From Leptospira ognonensis (GTDB lineage Bacteria > Spirochaetota > Leptospiria > Leptospirales > Leptospiraceae), in contig NZ_RQGD01000023.1 of NCBI RefSeq assembly GCF_004770745.1, forward strand, positions 1-64,000: 64,000 bases of DNA. Reading direction: 5' to 3'. A model generated the notes under the pieces. That model was not told the DNA's origin, ran no database searches, and saw only the letters and a program-made list of their open reading frames with translations. Shown in pieces: positions 17,150-26,805 of this stretch (positions are counted from its first letter, which is position 1; every line of letters begins with the position of its first letter). The translations under genes were made by a program, and so were the position numbers.

Positions 17150-18445
17150 ATGACAGAAACACTTATTTCTTTTATCTATTTACTATTTGGTGACCCTAAA
17201 AAGAACTCCCTGGAACATAGACTATTTAATACGATTGCGCTTGTCAATGGTGTGTTGAACATACTCGGAGCGGTAGGATCTATCTACCTGCCGAATTTCG
17301 AAATCATATTCATGCTGAATCTTGCCTCGGGACTCTTAATGATTTCGATGTATTTTATCTCGCGATTGAAAAGCATTTATTATAATCTATTCTGGCCGTT
17401 TAATTTAACCATCCTAACATACCTCTCTGCGATGTGGTTTTATAATGGAGGTTCGATTGGTGGCAATCATTATTATTTTATACCAGCACTTGTAATTGCG
17501 ACCATCTTACTCAGGAATCAAAAAGTTTGGCTGCTTTACCTTTTTTATATTTCTGTGACTGCGGGTTTGTATGCTATCGAGTTTTTCCGAAGGGATCTCA
17601 TTGTAAATTATTCCAGTGAACAAGACCGTTATCTAGATGCAGGCGGAAATTATATATTTGTTCAAATACTGACAGGGATTTTGATTTTCATACTTTCTCG
17701 AAACCTGAATATTGAGCGAAAAAAATCCGATTCCCTTTTGCTAAACATATTGCCAGAATCCATTGCGGATGAGTTAAAACATCATAATTCTGTTGTTCCA
17801 AAAAGTTATGATAGTATCTCGATTCTTTTCACAGATATGGCTGGGTTTACGAAAGTTGCTGAGAAAATGTCTCCGCAAGAATTGGTCGGTGAACTGGATT
17901 ATTATTTTCGTGGTTTTGATGCGATCATCAAAAAACATAAAATGGAAAAAATAAAAACGATTGGTGATGCTTACATGGCAGCAGGCGGTCTACCGAAAAC
18001 AAATTTAACGCATGCGATAGATTCGGTGTTATGTGGTCTAGAGTTTCAGAGATTTATGGCAGATCATAAAGAAATCCGTCAGATGCAAAATCTTCCCGTT
18101 TGGGAACTTCGTTTGGGTATTCATACTGGTCATGCGATTGCTGGAGTCGTGGGCACCGATAAATTTGCCTATGATATTTGGGGGGATAGCGTCAATACAG
18201 CGAGTCGTTTGGAAAGTTCAGGGATCGTGGGAGAGGTAAACATTTCGAAAGCTACTTACGATCTGGTGAGCGAGTTTTTTGAATGTGAACATCGGGGAAA
18301 AATTCAAGCTAAAAACAAGGGTGAGATAGATATGTATCTTGTAAAATCGATTCGTAAAAACTTTCAAGATCCAGTCGACCCACTCAAACCCAATTCTATC
18401 TTCAAGGATTTGTATTTAGCACTAAAAACGGATGATGAGATATAA
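17150..18445 (+). CDS. Class III adenylate cyclase with six-helix membrane domain
   Basis: This 431-residue enzyme makes cAMP from ATP. The N-terminal half (about residues 20-190) has about six membrane helices; a linker with LLNILPESIADEL joins it to the cyclase homology domain (about 220-405). Both metal-binding aspartates are present (D229 in FTDMAGFT, D273 in KTIGDAYM). The substrate-selecting lysine in EKIKTIGD and the aspartate in YDIWGD fit ATP rather than GTP, and the transition-state N and R are in VNTASRLE. The membrane part probably senses an unknown signal. The hydrolase gene overlaps its 3' end by 14 bases. Confidence 0.93.
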   Translation: MTETLISFIYLLFGDPKKNSLEHRLFNTIALVNGVLNILGAVGSIYLPNFEIIFMLNLASGLLMISMYFISRLKSIYYNLFWPFNLTILTYLSAMWFYNGGSIGGNHYYFIPALVIATILLRNQKVWLLYLFYISVTAGLYAIEFFRRDLIVNYSSEQDRYLDAGGNYIFVQILTGILIFILSRNLNIERKKSDSLLLNILPESIADELKHHNSVVPKSYDSISILFTDMAGFTKVAEKMSPQELVGELDYYFRGFDAIIKKHKMEKIKTIGDAYMAAGGLPKTNLTHAIDSVLCGLEFQRFMADHKEIRQMQNLPVWELRLGIHTGHAIAGVVGTDKFAYDIWGDSVNTASRLESSGIVGEVNISKATYDLVSEFFECEHRGKIQAKNKGEIDMYLVKSIRKNFQDPVDPLKPNSIFKDLYLALKTDDEI

Positions 18446-19280
18446 ACTTTTTTTTCTCTTTTTTGTAACATCCATATTTTGCTGTCAATCGGGGGATGAA
18501 AAGTACATAAGAGATTTACAAATTTCTTATAGAGATATATCCGCCGGCTATTTTGGAGCGGATCAAAAATTATTTTTAGTTCATTCTAGTTGCAAAGAAT
18601 TCCCCAAAGAGATAGTTGTTTTTGTCCATGGTTCACCGGGAAGCTGGAGAGATTATAAAAAGTTCATTTTGGATGAAACATTAAGAAATAAATACTGTTT
18701 GGTAACATTAGATAGACCAGGTTTTGGAAATTCTATGGTCGATATGTCCATGCCCGATATTGAAAAACAAGCCGACTTAATCTATGAAGCGATGCAAGAT
18801 TTTAGAAGACAGTTTTCTAAATTAAAAGAGGGAACGGTTTTTGTCGGGCATTCTTATGGTGGACCCATCATCGCTTCCATTGCAAAAACCAGAAGTTCGA
18901 AATTTGATCAGTTTATTTTTATATCTTCACCCATCGATCCAAGTTTAGAAGAAATTAGATGGTACAATCGGATCGCTTCCTATTCTCTTATCCGATTTTT
19001 ACTATCAAAGGAAATGAATCATAGCAATGAGGAGATGATGCCTTTACGAGAGCAGCTATCCGGATTGGTAAAGGATTGGAAATCACAAGCAAAACAATTT
19101 ATCGTTTTACACGGTGATCACGATATGCTTGTACCGATCGAAAATGTGAAATTTTTTAAGAACCTTTTAATTTTAGGAAATAAATTAACAAAGACAATTG
19201 TAATTGAAGACGAGAATCATTTTATACCTTGGACACAGCATGATTTGGTAGTTAAAAGTATAATGGAACTAGAAAATTAG
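18432..19280 (+). CDS. Alpha/beta hydrolase lipoprotein
   Basis: This 282-residue alpha/beta hydrolase is probably membrane-anchored: the signal peptide ends in SIFCC (Cys17 or Cys18). The fold is shown by HGSPGSW (66-72, oxyanion loop), the nucleophile elbow GHSYGG with Ser141, an acidic residue in GDHDMLVP (about 229-231), and His263 in ENHFIPW. The substrate is unknown; a lipid or small ester is likely. The gene starts inside the end of the adenylate cyclase gene, so the two are cotranscribed, though no functional link is known. Confidence 0.85.
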   Translation: MMRYKLFFLFFVTSIFCCQSGDEKYIRDLQISYRDISAGYFGADQKLFLVHSSCKEFPKEIVVFVHGSPGSWRDYKKFILDETLRNKYCLVTLDRPGFGNSMVDMSMPDIEKQADLIYEAMQDFRRQFSKLKEGTVFVGHSYGGPIIASIAKTRSSKFDQFIFISSPIDPSLEEIRWYNRIASYSLIRFLLSKEMNHSNEEMMPLREQLSGLVKDWKSQAKQFIVLHGDHDMLVPIENVKFFKNLLILGNKLTKTIVIEDENHFIPWTQHDLVVKSIMELEN

Positions 19281-19329
19281 CAACGATCAAAAATGGAACT
19301 TTTATTCCCTTTAATAGGATTCCTTAAGC

Positions 19330-20934
19330 CTACATGGATTTAGCAAGGGGATCGATTTGTTTTTTATATTGATTGTATTCTTTCATCATATCAAAGAATG
19401 ATTTCCAGGTTGGGGGGACTTGACCAAGCTGCAGGTTCATATGAGATATGATAAAGAGTGTTTTCCACTGTTTGAATAAAATTTGATAAGACTTAAGGAT
19501 AGAGAATTTCGGATCATAAAGATTTGTGGATTCACTCATGGCACCATTTAATTCGATGATTTTAAAATTTTTACCATTTTTTAAATCTTCAACGTTTGCA
19601 TATCGTATATCATACCTTCCAAAAAAGAATCCTTTAAATTCTTTAGAGATCGTATCAATTTTTGCTTCCAATATTTCTGTAAAGAGGTGCGCGCCGTCGC
19701 AGAACAGACATCCTTGTATGTGGTTCCCCGCAAAGCCCAATGAATATATTTCCCCTTCTTTAGGAATATACTTTAAATTTTTTGAGAGACGTGTTAAAAA
19801 TACTTCTTTCTGGAATCGGTATCGCGGGTGAGTTACGATCAGTTCTGAGAGTGTTCTTTTTTCATCACCGATTACGAATGGAAATATTTTGTCTGTAATC
19901 GAAAAAATTTTTCCCTTATTTTCTGAGGGGATTCTCGTATAAAAAATTCCCAATTCAAAAGGTCCTGGGTGATACTCCTGTAAGATGCAGTCAACTTTAG
20001 AATCAAGAATGGCTGGCATTAAATCTTTTACGGAATGGATCAGTTTAACGCCAGCACCTCTTTCACCTACATCTGGCTTTAGGATCAATGGAAACTTGAA
20101 GTTGTTTTCCTTGATTGCATTCTCGAATTGAGTTTCAATTTCCTTTTGATTGCCGTATTTGATCAGGGCAAATTTTGCTATATATTCCTTCGGTAGTTGT
20201 GAAAGAATTTCTGATTTGGATTCATTTGCGATTCCTGAAAAAGGTATCCCTGGATTGGATATGCTGATGTTTCGAATCGAACCATATCTTATCATCAAAT
20301 AACAAACATAAGGTACAAGTGGGATGTAAAAAGCCCACATAGGCCAAAATTCAAGACGAGATATTTTAGAAATGGATAATAAAATTTCCTCTCTTCTCCG
20401 TTTTATGATGCTAAAAAGTAGGATTTGATAAAGGAGAAATAATGAGCCTATGCACATAAAAAGAAACAGATAAAACTGATTCGATTCATAAAAAATTTTG
20501 AAGGCTTCTCCGTAGTAATAGGAAATTAAAATCATAAGAGGGGTCCAAAGGACGGATGCAACGAAGGTATATAACAAAAAAGGAAGGTTTGATTTTGAAA
20601 TCATACCTGCAAATGTATATATCGGAAGTCTCGTTCCCGGCATAAATCGCGAGAGAAAAATGGTTCTAGCATAATTATTTTCTAGATTTTCGGAAAGTTT
20701 CTCATAAGTTGCAGATTCAAAAAGAAATTGGAAGGATTTTCTTTTTCTTAAAAATCCATGAAGTTCTTTACCTGTGAGATAAAGTAAAAAATCCCCGATA
20801 AAAATCCCAAGTGTGCAGGCGGTCACACCAACTATGGGGTCTAACAATCCCTGCTGGATTAATATTCCAGTGGAGATACAAGTAATGTCTTCTGAAATTA
20901 ATGTGCTAAAGAGAATGAAAAAGAAATGATTCAC
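19330..20934 (-). CDS. DedA (VTT) membrane domain fused to an ATP-grasp ligase domain
   Basis: The 534-residue product joins two unrelated modules. Residues about 1-175 are a DedA/SNARE-associated domain, with the family motif LSRFMPGTR at 94-102; DedA proteins move lipids such as undecaprenyl phosphate across the membrane. Two more membrane segments (about 155-217) lead to an ATP-grasp domain (about 240-500) with LKPDVGERGAG (285-295), LQEYHPGPFELG (318-329) and RYDIRY...IELNGAMSES (about 443-473), the nucleotide- and metal-binding parts. ATP-grasp enzymes ligate a carboxylate to an amine. It may modify a lipid or peptide that the membrane domain delivers (inference). It is monocistronic and convergent with the hydrolase gene. 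Confidence 0.82.
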   Translation of the reverse strand: MNHFFFILFSTLISEDITCISTGILIQQGLLDPIVGVTACTLGIFIGDFLLYLTGKELHGFLRKRKSFQFLFESATYEKLSENLENNYARTIFLSRFMPGTRLPIYTFAGMISKSNLPFLLYTFVASVLWTPLMILISYYYGEAFKIFYESNQFYLFLFMCIGSLFLLYQILLFSIIKRRREEILLSISKISRLEFWPMWAFYIPLVPYVCYLMIRYGSIRNISISNPGIPFSGIANESKSEILSQLPKEYIAKFALIKYGNQKEIETQFENAIKENNFKFPLILKPDVGERGAGVKLIHSVKDLMPAILDSKVDCILQEYHPGPFELGIFYTRIPSENKGKIFSITDKIFPFVIGDEKRTLSELIVTHPRYRFQKEVFLTRLSKNLKYIPKEGEIYSLGFAGNHIQGCLFCDGAHLFTEILEAKIDTISKEFKGFFFGRYDIRYANVEDLKNGKNFKIIELNGAMSESTNLYDPKFSILKSYQILFKQWKTLFIISHMNLQLGQVPPTWKSFFDMMKEYNQYKKQIDPLAKSM

Positions 20935-21231
20935 AACGTTATAGAATTTTTAAAACGTATGCTTGAAGTTGTAAATCCGAATTCGTATGGAAAATTGAGG
21001 TTTGGTAAGAAATTCAAAATTCTTTTTCGTAACAAAGCTCATTGGTGAAGGCTGTGATCCAGTAAGAAGGGATTTATTGGTATATCGCTCCAACCTCATT
21101 TGGAATTTGTTCCATGGACTCTTTTGCTTTTTCTAATCATTGGATTAGATTCGTTTTTATCATTTCATTCATAATTTCCAAGGATACCTTTCGCATGTCA
21201 GGAAAGTTATCCTTGGATCGTTCTTAAAGTT
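20935..21231. other. Intergenic region with coding-like remnants
   Basis: No intact gene is seen. On the minus strand one frame reads DMRKVSLEIMNEMIK, a stop, then LEKAKESMEQIPNEVGAIYQ and another stop. That looks like an amphipathic coding fragment broken by stops, but I cannot name a family. Confidence 0.35.
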
Positions 21232-22542
21232 TTAAAATGAGGAGAAAGTGCAACTGACTCCATTGGGAGAAGCAGAAGTTGCAGGAGGTGAGCAAGTGCC
21301 AACATTTTTACAATCTTTGTTCGCCCAGGCACTGTTATTTGCGATCATTCCGTTGATCCAGGTTAGCAAACTTGATCCGGCAGAGGCTTCCGTAAAAACG
21401 TTGTTATTTGAGGTAATCGTGTGGACATCGCCCCCTGCAATATAATACCGATAGTTACTTTCCGTTTTCGCCGTGGCAAAATTGATACGAGACTTTGTAA
21501 CCCAATCACAAGTGACAGAATCAGCCACCTGTGATCCATCACCTTTCCCGTATAATGTTGAGGAATCAGAATATGTTAGGTTTGTCTGTAATAATTGTTG
21601 GAGGTTATAGAAATAGCGCTGCGTTCCATCAAAGTTAGATGAATATTGGCCTATGCGGCTCGTCGGGTAGAAAGCCGCTACTTTTTTAAAAAACTCTCCC
21701 AGTTCGGCTGTGATAGAGATACCAGTAATCCAAGAAGGTAAATTGGTATTTGCTCCCCATTTCGTAACGGCTGCTTCCGTTTGCCAATTGGCAGGTACAA
21801 TTCCGTTTCCAGCGTCTGCTAGAACATTCACTTCGTTAGATGGAAAGATTTCTTTAATGTATGGGAAATTAAATATGGCACCATAGGCTCCCGCCGATTG
21901 TCCAACCACGAAAATTTTATCTGTTGATCCAGGCGTCCATTCCGTATTCTTTTTTACGTAATCAATACTCGCGAGGAAGTTATCAAACCCTCTATGCTGA
22001 AGCGTGGATTCTGTATTTGTCGTAGGATCGGTATAAGTAGTGGCCTTGGAACCCCAGTGTAAATCTCCCGTGCAATAAGGGATAAAAAGTACATTATAAT
22101 CTTTGAAAGGATTTGATGCTTGTCTTTCGTCTAAAATCCCACTAAAAGCGTAACGAACAGCTAGCGTTGAAAGACTGTCCATTGCTTTAAAGTAAGTGGT
22201 CGTATTGGTTCCGAAACAATTCTTACCATCCCAACAAGCGCCTCCTCCCATAAAGTTCACGAGAAGATTTTTCGAGTTTCCTTTCTTTAGAAAAAACTTA
22301 AACGTTTGATTTCCGCTAACACCACTGCATTTTGGATCGTATGATTTTGTCGTCGTAAGGTTCGTTCCTGCGATCGAGATGGAGCCGGCAGTGGGCGTAA
22401 TCGCGATGTAGGGTGTGCTCGTAGCAGATACAAGACCAACAAGGAGAAGATCATTCGTAGTGTCTTCTTTCTCTTTTTTACACGAGAGGAGAGACAAGAG
22501 AATCATCGGAATGACTGTGGAATTTTTTAAAATCTTGAACAT
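21232..22542 (-). CDS. Pectinacetylesterase-family lipoprotein
   Basis: The 436-residue product has a lipoprotein signal peptide ending in LLSLLSC (Cys21) and a serine-hydrolase domain of the pectinacetylesterase/Notum type. Matching elements are NFMGGGACWD (96-105, oxyanion region), IPYCTGDLHWG (154-164), the nucleophile Ser216 in VGQSAGAYG, and His374 in GGDVHTI. Plant relatives remove acetyl groups from pectin and animal Notum removes lipid from Wnt; here the substrate is unknown and may be an acylated glycan or lipid. Several cysteines in the mature part could form disulfides. It is monocistronic and divergent from the KefF-like gene. Confidence 0.82.
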   Translation of the reverse strand: MFKILKNSTVIPMILLSLLSCKKEKEDTTNDLLLVGLVSATSTPYIAITPTAGSISIAGTNLTTTKSYDPKCSGVSGNQTFKFFLKKGNSKNLLVNFMGGGACWDGKNCFGTNTTTYFKAMDSLSTLAVRYAFSGILDERQASNPFKDYNVLFIPYCTGDLHWGSKATTYTDPTTNTESTLQHRGFDNFLASIDYVKKNTEWTPGSTDKIFVVGQSAGAYGAIFNFPYIKEIFPSNEVNVLADAGNGIVPANWQTEAAVTKWGANTNLPSWITGISITAELGEFFKKVAAFYPTSRIGQYSSNFDGTQRYFYNLQQLLQTNLTYSDSSTLYGKGDGSQVADSVTCDWVTKSRINFATAKTESNYRYYIAGGDVHTITSNNNVFTEASAGSSLLTWINGMIANNSAWANKDCKNVGTCSPPATSASPNGVSCTFSSF

Positions 22543-22632
22543 AGTAATGAGATACTCGTACCTCCTAGAATGGAGAGCATTTTTTTCAAATCTGTGTTTT
22601 TTTAGTGAAATTTATTGATTAAAGAGTGAACA

Positions 22633-23205
22633 ATGGTCCATATTGTTCAAAAAGGGGAAATGAAAAAACTTCTGCATATATTGGTTCATCCAAGTTACGA
22701 GAAATCAAGGGCAAACAAAGTCCTTCTAAATCACATTCCGAATTTGGAATGCATTACCAGGCATGATCTCTATGAACTTTATCCCACATTTGATATCGAT
22801 GTGAAGCGAGAAAAAGAGCTCCTCTTGTCGCATGAAATCATCATGATACAGCATCCTCTATATTGGTATAGTTGTCCGCCTTTGTTCAAGCAGTGGATCG
22901 ATTCCGTACTCGAGCACGGTTGGGCGTATGGGGCAGGCGGAACTGCTTTGGTCGGTAAGATCTGGATGCAGGTGCTAACAACGGGCGGTGACGAGGTTGC
23001 CTACTCGAAGGACGGATTCCACAAGCATGAATTGCAGGATTTCCTCTTGCCTTTTAAGAGAACGGCGGAGCTTTGTCACATGTCCTACCACGAACCATTT
23101 ACTCTAAAAGGGACTTTCAAGCTGCAAGAATCTGATTTAGAGAAAGAAGGGAATCGTTTTTCCGAGTTGTTGGAACAATTGCTTGAGGTACCTTCTCATG
23201 GGTGA
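22633..23205 (+). CDS. kefF: KefF-like NAD(P)H:quinone oxidoreductase (flavodoxin fold)
   Basis: This is a soluble FMN-dependent oxidoreductase of the KefF/MdaB family, 190 residues from ATG 22633; an internal ATG at 22660 gives the more usual opening MKKLLHILVHP and could be the true start. Family marks are HPSYEKSRAN (FMN phosphate loop), MIQHPLYWYSCPPLFKQW and the HGWAYG segment. It is followed directly by a KefC-type antiporter gene that overlaps its end, the same pairing as in E. coli kefF-kefC, where KefF activates KefC. The electrophile protection role is inferred from that pairing. Confidence 0.88.
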   Translation: MVHIVQKGEMKKLLHILVHPSYEKSRANKVLLNHIPNLECITRHDLYELYPTFDIDVKREKELLLSHEIIMIQHPLYWYSCPPLFKQWIDSVLEHGWAYGAGGTALVGKIWMQVLTTGGDEVAYSKDGFHKHELQDFLLPFKRTAELCHMSYHEPFTLKGTFKLQESDLEKEGNRFSELLEQLLEVPSHG

Positions 23206-25054
23206 GACTGGTTTTTTCGTTCAAGCACTCATTTACCTTACTGCTGCCATACTCATGGTTCCAATTGCCCATAAGTTAGGTCTTGGATCCGTCCTCGGTT
23301 ATTTACTCGCAGGTATTGGGATTGGACCAGCTATGCTCGGTTTGGTGGGAGCGGAAGGGGAAGCTTTGATGCATTTTGCCGAGTTTGGTGTTGTGATGAT
23401 GCTTTTCGTGATCGGACTAGAATTGGAATTAGATTTACTCTGGAGGCTAAAAGTCTGGTTACTCGGTCTTGGCGGTTTACAGGTAGTCATTACTACCATT
23501 TTTTTCTCCCTGATTTCCATCTTTTTCGCAATCGATTGGAAACCTGCGCTAGCAATCGGCATGATACTTTCCCTTTCCTCGACTGCCATAGTCCTACAAA
23601 CCCTAAAGGAAAAAGGTCTGATGAAATCACTCTCAGGGCAGGCATCCTTTTCTGTCTTACTTTTTCAGGATATGGCTGTGATTCCTATGCTTGCCATTTT
23701 TCCACTTCTAGCAACCGTTAGCCTTTCTAGTGAAGGTAGCCATAGCTCTTCGATGATCCAACAGTATCCTGCTTGGATGCAGGGTATGATTATCATCAGC
23801 ACCATTTGCGCGATCATCCTTGTTGGAAAATTTTTATTGAGTCCACTATTCCGAGTGCTAGCAAATACAGGTTTGAGAGAAGTATTTACTGGCGCGAGCT
23901 TACTGCTAGTCATCAGCATCTCGTTATTAATGGGTGCCATTGGTTTGTCTGCAGCTCTAGGTACTTTTCTTGCGGGTGTAGTACTTGCTTCGAGTGAATT
24001 TAGGCATGAACTGGAAAGCGATATCGAACCGTTTAAGGGCCTGCTCCTGGGGTTGTTTTTTCTCAGCGTAGGCGCTTCTATGAACGTGGATGTGATCTTC
24101 CAAAATCCATTAAAAATTTCTGCCATTGTTTTTGTCATCATCGCAGGCAAAGCCTTGATACTCTTACTACTCGGATTGGTATTTCGAATCCCGCTGGATC
24201 AAAATTTATACTTTGCACTCGGTCTGTCACAGGTCGGCGAATTCTCTTTCGTACTATTTAGCTACTCAGAACAAAATGGCATCCTTCCGCATGATTTGGT
24301 ATCCAGTTTAGTTGCATCTGTTGCGATTAGCATGGCGTTAACTCCCATCATATTATTGTTATATGAAAAGCTATTTAAAAACCTTTTGGAAGACGATTCC
24401 AAAAATAAACTGGAATCAGATAAGATTGAAAATGAAGAAAATCCAGTCATCATCGCAGGTTTTGGTAAATTTGGAAATATGATCGGTCGATTTTTGCGAG
24501 TCAATGGAATTGCCGTTACAGTTCTAGACTATGATGCTGACAGAGTTTCCATGCTAAGAAAATTTGATTTTAAAGTCTACTTTGGAGATGCAACTAGAAG
24601 CGAGTTATTATCGGGTGCAGGGGCAGGGAAGGCAAAGCTCCTGATTGCAGCACTTGATAGTTTCGAAAAGCAAAAAGAGTTAATTGACATTGTAAAAAAA
24701 CACTTCCCTCAATTGAAAATTTTAGCAAGGGCAGGCGATAGAGAAGAAGCATACGAGTTAAAAGAACTTGGTGCCGATCTGGTTTATCGGGAAACTCGCG
24801 AAACTGCCATTGAACTTGGAATTGACGCTTTAAAGGACTTGGGATTTCGAAGTTACCAGGCAAGACGTGCCGCTTCTACCTTTTTAAAACATGATACAGA
24901 TTCCTTTGATGAGTTGTACGAGCATAGAAAGGACCGAAAAGTTTACATTAGTCTTGCTAAACAAAGAACAGCCGAATTGGAACGATTGATGCGTGTGGAT
25001 ACGGGCGAGAGTGGTGGTGATTTGAATGAGGGTTGGAGTGGATTAGAAAGGTAA
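23198..25054 (+). CDS. kefC: KefB/KefC-type potassium/proton antiporter with RCK domain
   Basis: Start ATG 23198 gives 618 residues and overlaps the KefF stop by 8 bases; a TTG 15 bases earlier is less likely. Residues about 5-380 form the CPA2-type Na+/H+ exchanger membrane domain with about 12-13 helices (GYLLAGIGIGP, FVIGLELE, LSSTAIVLQTL). Residues about 410-525 are a Rossmann RCK/TrkA-N domain (IAGFGKFGNMIGRFL, FGDATR). The tail is charged. In E. coli the pair exports K+ when glutathione adducts form, acidifying the cytoplasm; whether this protein binds glutathione cannot be told here. Confidence 0.9.
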   Translation: MGETGFFVQALIYLTAAILMVPIAHKLGLGSVLGYLLAGIGIGPAMLGLVGAEGEALMHFAEFGVVMMLFVIGLELELDLLWRLKVWLLGLGGLQVVITTIFFSLISIFFAIDWKPALAIGMILSLSSTAIVLQTLKEKGLMKSLSGQASFSVLLFQDMAVIPMLAIFPLLATVSLSSEGSHSSSMIQQYPAWMQGMIIISTICAIILVGKFLLSPLFRVLANTGLREVFTGASLLLVISISLLMGAIGLSAALGTFLAGVVLASSEFRHELESDIEPFKGLLLGLFFLSVGASMNVDVIFQNPLKISAIVFVIIAGKALILLLLGLVFRIPLDQNLYFALGLSQVGEFSFVLFSYSEQNGILPHDLVSSLVASVAISMALTPIILLLYEKLFKNLLEDDSKNKLESDKIENEENPVIIAGFGKFGNMIGRFLRVNGIAVTVLDYDADRVSMLRKFDFKVYFGDATRSELLSGAGAGKAKLLIAALDSFEKQKELIDIVKKHFPQLKILARAGDREEAYELKELGADLVYRETRETAIELGIDALKDLGFRSYQARRAASTFLKHDTDSFDELYEHRKDRKVYISLAKQRTAELERLMRVDTGESGGDLNEGWSGLER

Positions 25055-25058
25055 ATAG

Positions 25059-25496
25059 ATGAGAAAACCAGAAGAGATAAAATTGCAAGTGGCAGAACTT
25101 TTGAAACATGTGAAAGGTGTAGATGTTGAAAATCTATTTAGATTTTCCTCAGCATTGAACGAGTTGCATACGGTAATCGAAGACAATGAGCACCTGAAAG
25201 GATATGTGTTTGGTTTGCTTGAGGGAGACCACTCAGGAATTCGTGCGGGCAAATGGACGATCGTGGCTACCGATAAAAAATTACATTTTCTTCAAAAATC
25301 TCTGATCTCCTCGCTACATCATTTTGAAATGCCTCTTGGCTCGGTGGTTTCCATACAGGGACGATTGGGTTGGTTTTTTGGAGAGATCGAGATCAAATCT
25401 GCAAGTGGATCTTTGCAAATCATACAAATCGGAAAAAAAGATTACCAGTTCTTTTTGGAAACCACGGGAGAATTCGTTCATAAAGAAAAAGGCTAG
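25059..25496 (+). CDS. Small protein with YokE-like PH domain
   Basis: This 145-residue cytoplasmic protein begins 4 bases after the kefC stop. A helical N-terminus (1-45) leads into a beta domain with KWTIVATDKKLHFL, a hydrophobic EMPLGSVVSI strand and GWFFGEIEIKS, which fits the bacterial PH domain of YokE type. Such domains usually lie at membranes or bind proteins, without an enzyme activity. The close spacing puts it in the kef operon, but no role in potassium efflux is known. Its stop lies in the terminator stem. Confidence 0.65.
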   Translation: MRKPEEIKLQVAELLKHVKGVDVENLFRFSSALNELHTVIEDNEHLKGYVFGLLEGDHSGIRAGKWTIVATDKKLHFLQKSLISSLHHFEMPLGSVVSIQGRLGWFFGEIEIKSASGSLQIIQIGKKDYQFFLETTGEFVHKEKG

Positions 25497-25519
25497 GTGA
25501 AGAGATGACCTAGCCTTTT
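25487..25519. terminator. Bidirectional terminator between convergent genes
   Basis: AAAAGGCTAGGT (25487-25498) pairs perfectly with ACCTAGCCTTTT (25508-25519) around a 9-base loop. A- and T-rich arms on both sides make it usable for the kef operon and for the convergent lipoprotein gene. Confidence 0.85.
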
Positions 25520-25526
25520 CTAATTT

Positions 25527-26753
25527 CTACTTATTTTTAAATTCGATCTCAACAACTCCGCGTTTTGAACTTTTCATGTTTAAAACCTTTTTAGAAAGAA
25601 AGCGAAAGCTGGAGTCTTTTTTATACATAAGCTCTTCAGCAAACATTGTTTCCTTTCCTGGATACGTCAGTTCCCATTCAGAATTGTTAACATCTGTTTT
25701 ACGGTCATTTATTTGCTTTACGGACGTATATTCACTAAGGTCGTTTTTGAAATTGATCGCATCTTCAAGTTCCAAGCCTTTAAACTTTAGAATGACTGTA
25801 TTTTGTTCTGTTAATTTAAACCATTCGTCTTTGATTTGTTTTGCGACTTTTTCTGAAACCAGTTTCGCCCAATCTTTTGTGGCTTGTTCTCTTGAAACTT
25901 CTTGTGTGATATCTGCACCTCGTCCTTCGTGTGAGCCCGAGCCGAATATTTTACCATCTCCCCATAATTGAATGATTCTGTATGGACCGGTGGCAGCTGC
26001 ACTGAGGAAATCTGTTTTTTTCCCGCCTGGTAGAACAATTGGCTTTTGGTCTACTGTTTCCACTCTGCCAATGATGAGAACCTCTGCTCCTGATTCTTGC
26101 GCAAGAGACAGAAGAGGGCTACCTTCTTCCACAGAATTTAAGTCTAACTTTGCAAGAGCCGGATTTTTTTTGAGCAAAGCTGTGAGTTGAGAGCTATCGA
26201 CAACTTTGTTTCCTTTGTTTCTTAGTTTTTCAATTAACTCTGCTTCGGCGATATTTGTCGCAGAACCGATGGGATAGCTTCTTCCTTGGATCGTAGATTG
26301 CACAAGTACAGCAATTCTCGGATTTCCTACATCATCGAGTAAGGCATCCACAGCTGTCGAAAGTTTGGTTGCTTCTACTTCACAGCGAACATTCAATCGG
26401 ATCATGTCTTGGGTGTCTAGTTTCCAAGTGGATTCGCTGATGATTTCGTATTTTTTAACGAAGGAATCTGTTTTACCATAAAGTTTCGAGCCCAGGGATT
26501 GACCATCCGAGACTCCCGATTTTTCTGTGATTTGTTCACCCACTAATTTTCGAATGGCATTGAGCTTAGCGTCTTTTAATGCCTTATTTCGTGCAAGGGC
26601 CAAGTCGCCCTGGTAAATAGGGGCCTCGCCCATGGCAGTAACGACATTATCAGGCAGATTTTCAGTCTTTTCTGCCCCTGCGGGACTGGCACAGCTTAAA
26701 ATGAGAAGCAGGAAGGTGCCTGGGATGAGGGAAGGAAGGATACGTTTGAGCAT
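25527..26753 (-). CDS. Lipoprotein with LPP20/FlgT-N-like domain
   Basis: The 408-residue product has a lipoprotein signal peptide ending LILSC (Cys21). The next region (about 35-135) reads VVTAMGEAPI...ARNKALKDAKLNAIRKLVGEQI, the pattern of the LPP20 / flagellar assembly FlgT N-terminal domain. A middle section (about 145-290) has alternating strands and helices with NPRIAVLVQ and EVLIIGRVE, like the nucleotide-fold domain of FlgT/CsgG-type proteins. The C-terminal part holds VILKFKGLELEDA, matching a repeat of such domains. A periplasmic or outer-membrane structural role is inferred; it is not near other flagellar genes. Confidence 0.65.
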   Translation of the reverse strand: MLKRILPSLIPGTFLLLILSCASPAGAEKTENLPDNVVTAMGEAPIYQGDLALARNKALKDAKLNAIRKLVGEQITEKSGVSDGQSLGSKLYGKTDSFVKKYEIISESTWKLDTQDMIRLNVRCEVEATKLSTAVDALLDDVGNPRIAVLVQSTIQGRSYPIGSATNIAEAELIEKLRNKGNKVVDSSQLTALLKKNPALAKLDLNSVEEGSPLLSLAQESGAEVLIIGRVETVDQKPIVLPGGKKTDFLSAAATGPYRIIQLWGDGKIFGSGSHEGRGADITQEVSREQATKDWAKLVSEKVAKQIKDEWFKLTEQNTVILKFKGLELEDAINFKNDLSEYTSVKQINDRKTDVNNSEWELTYPGKETMFAEELMYKKDSSFRFLSKKVLNMKSSKRGVVEIEFKNK

Positions 26754-26805
26754 AGGGGAGCATTTCTCCTTGAAGATTTGCCATATCTTATAATCTTCTA
26801 CTTAC

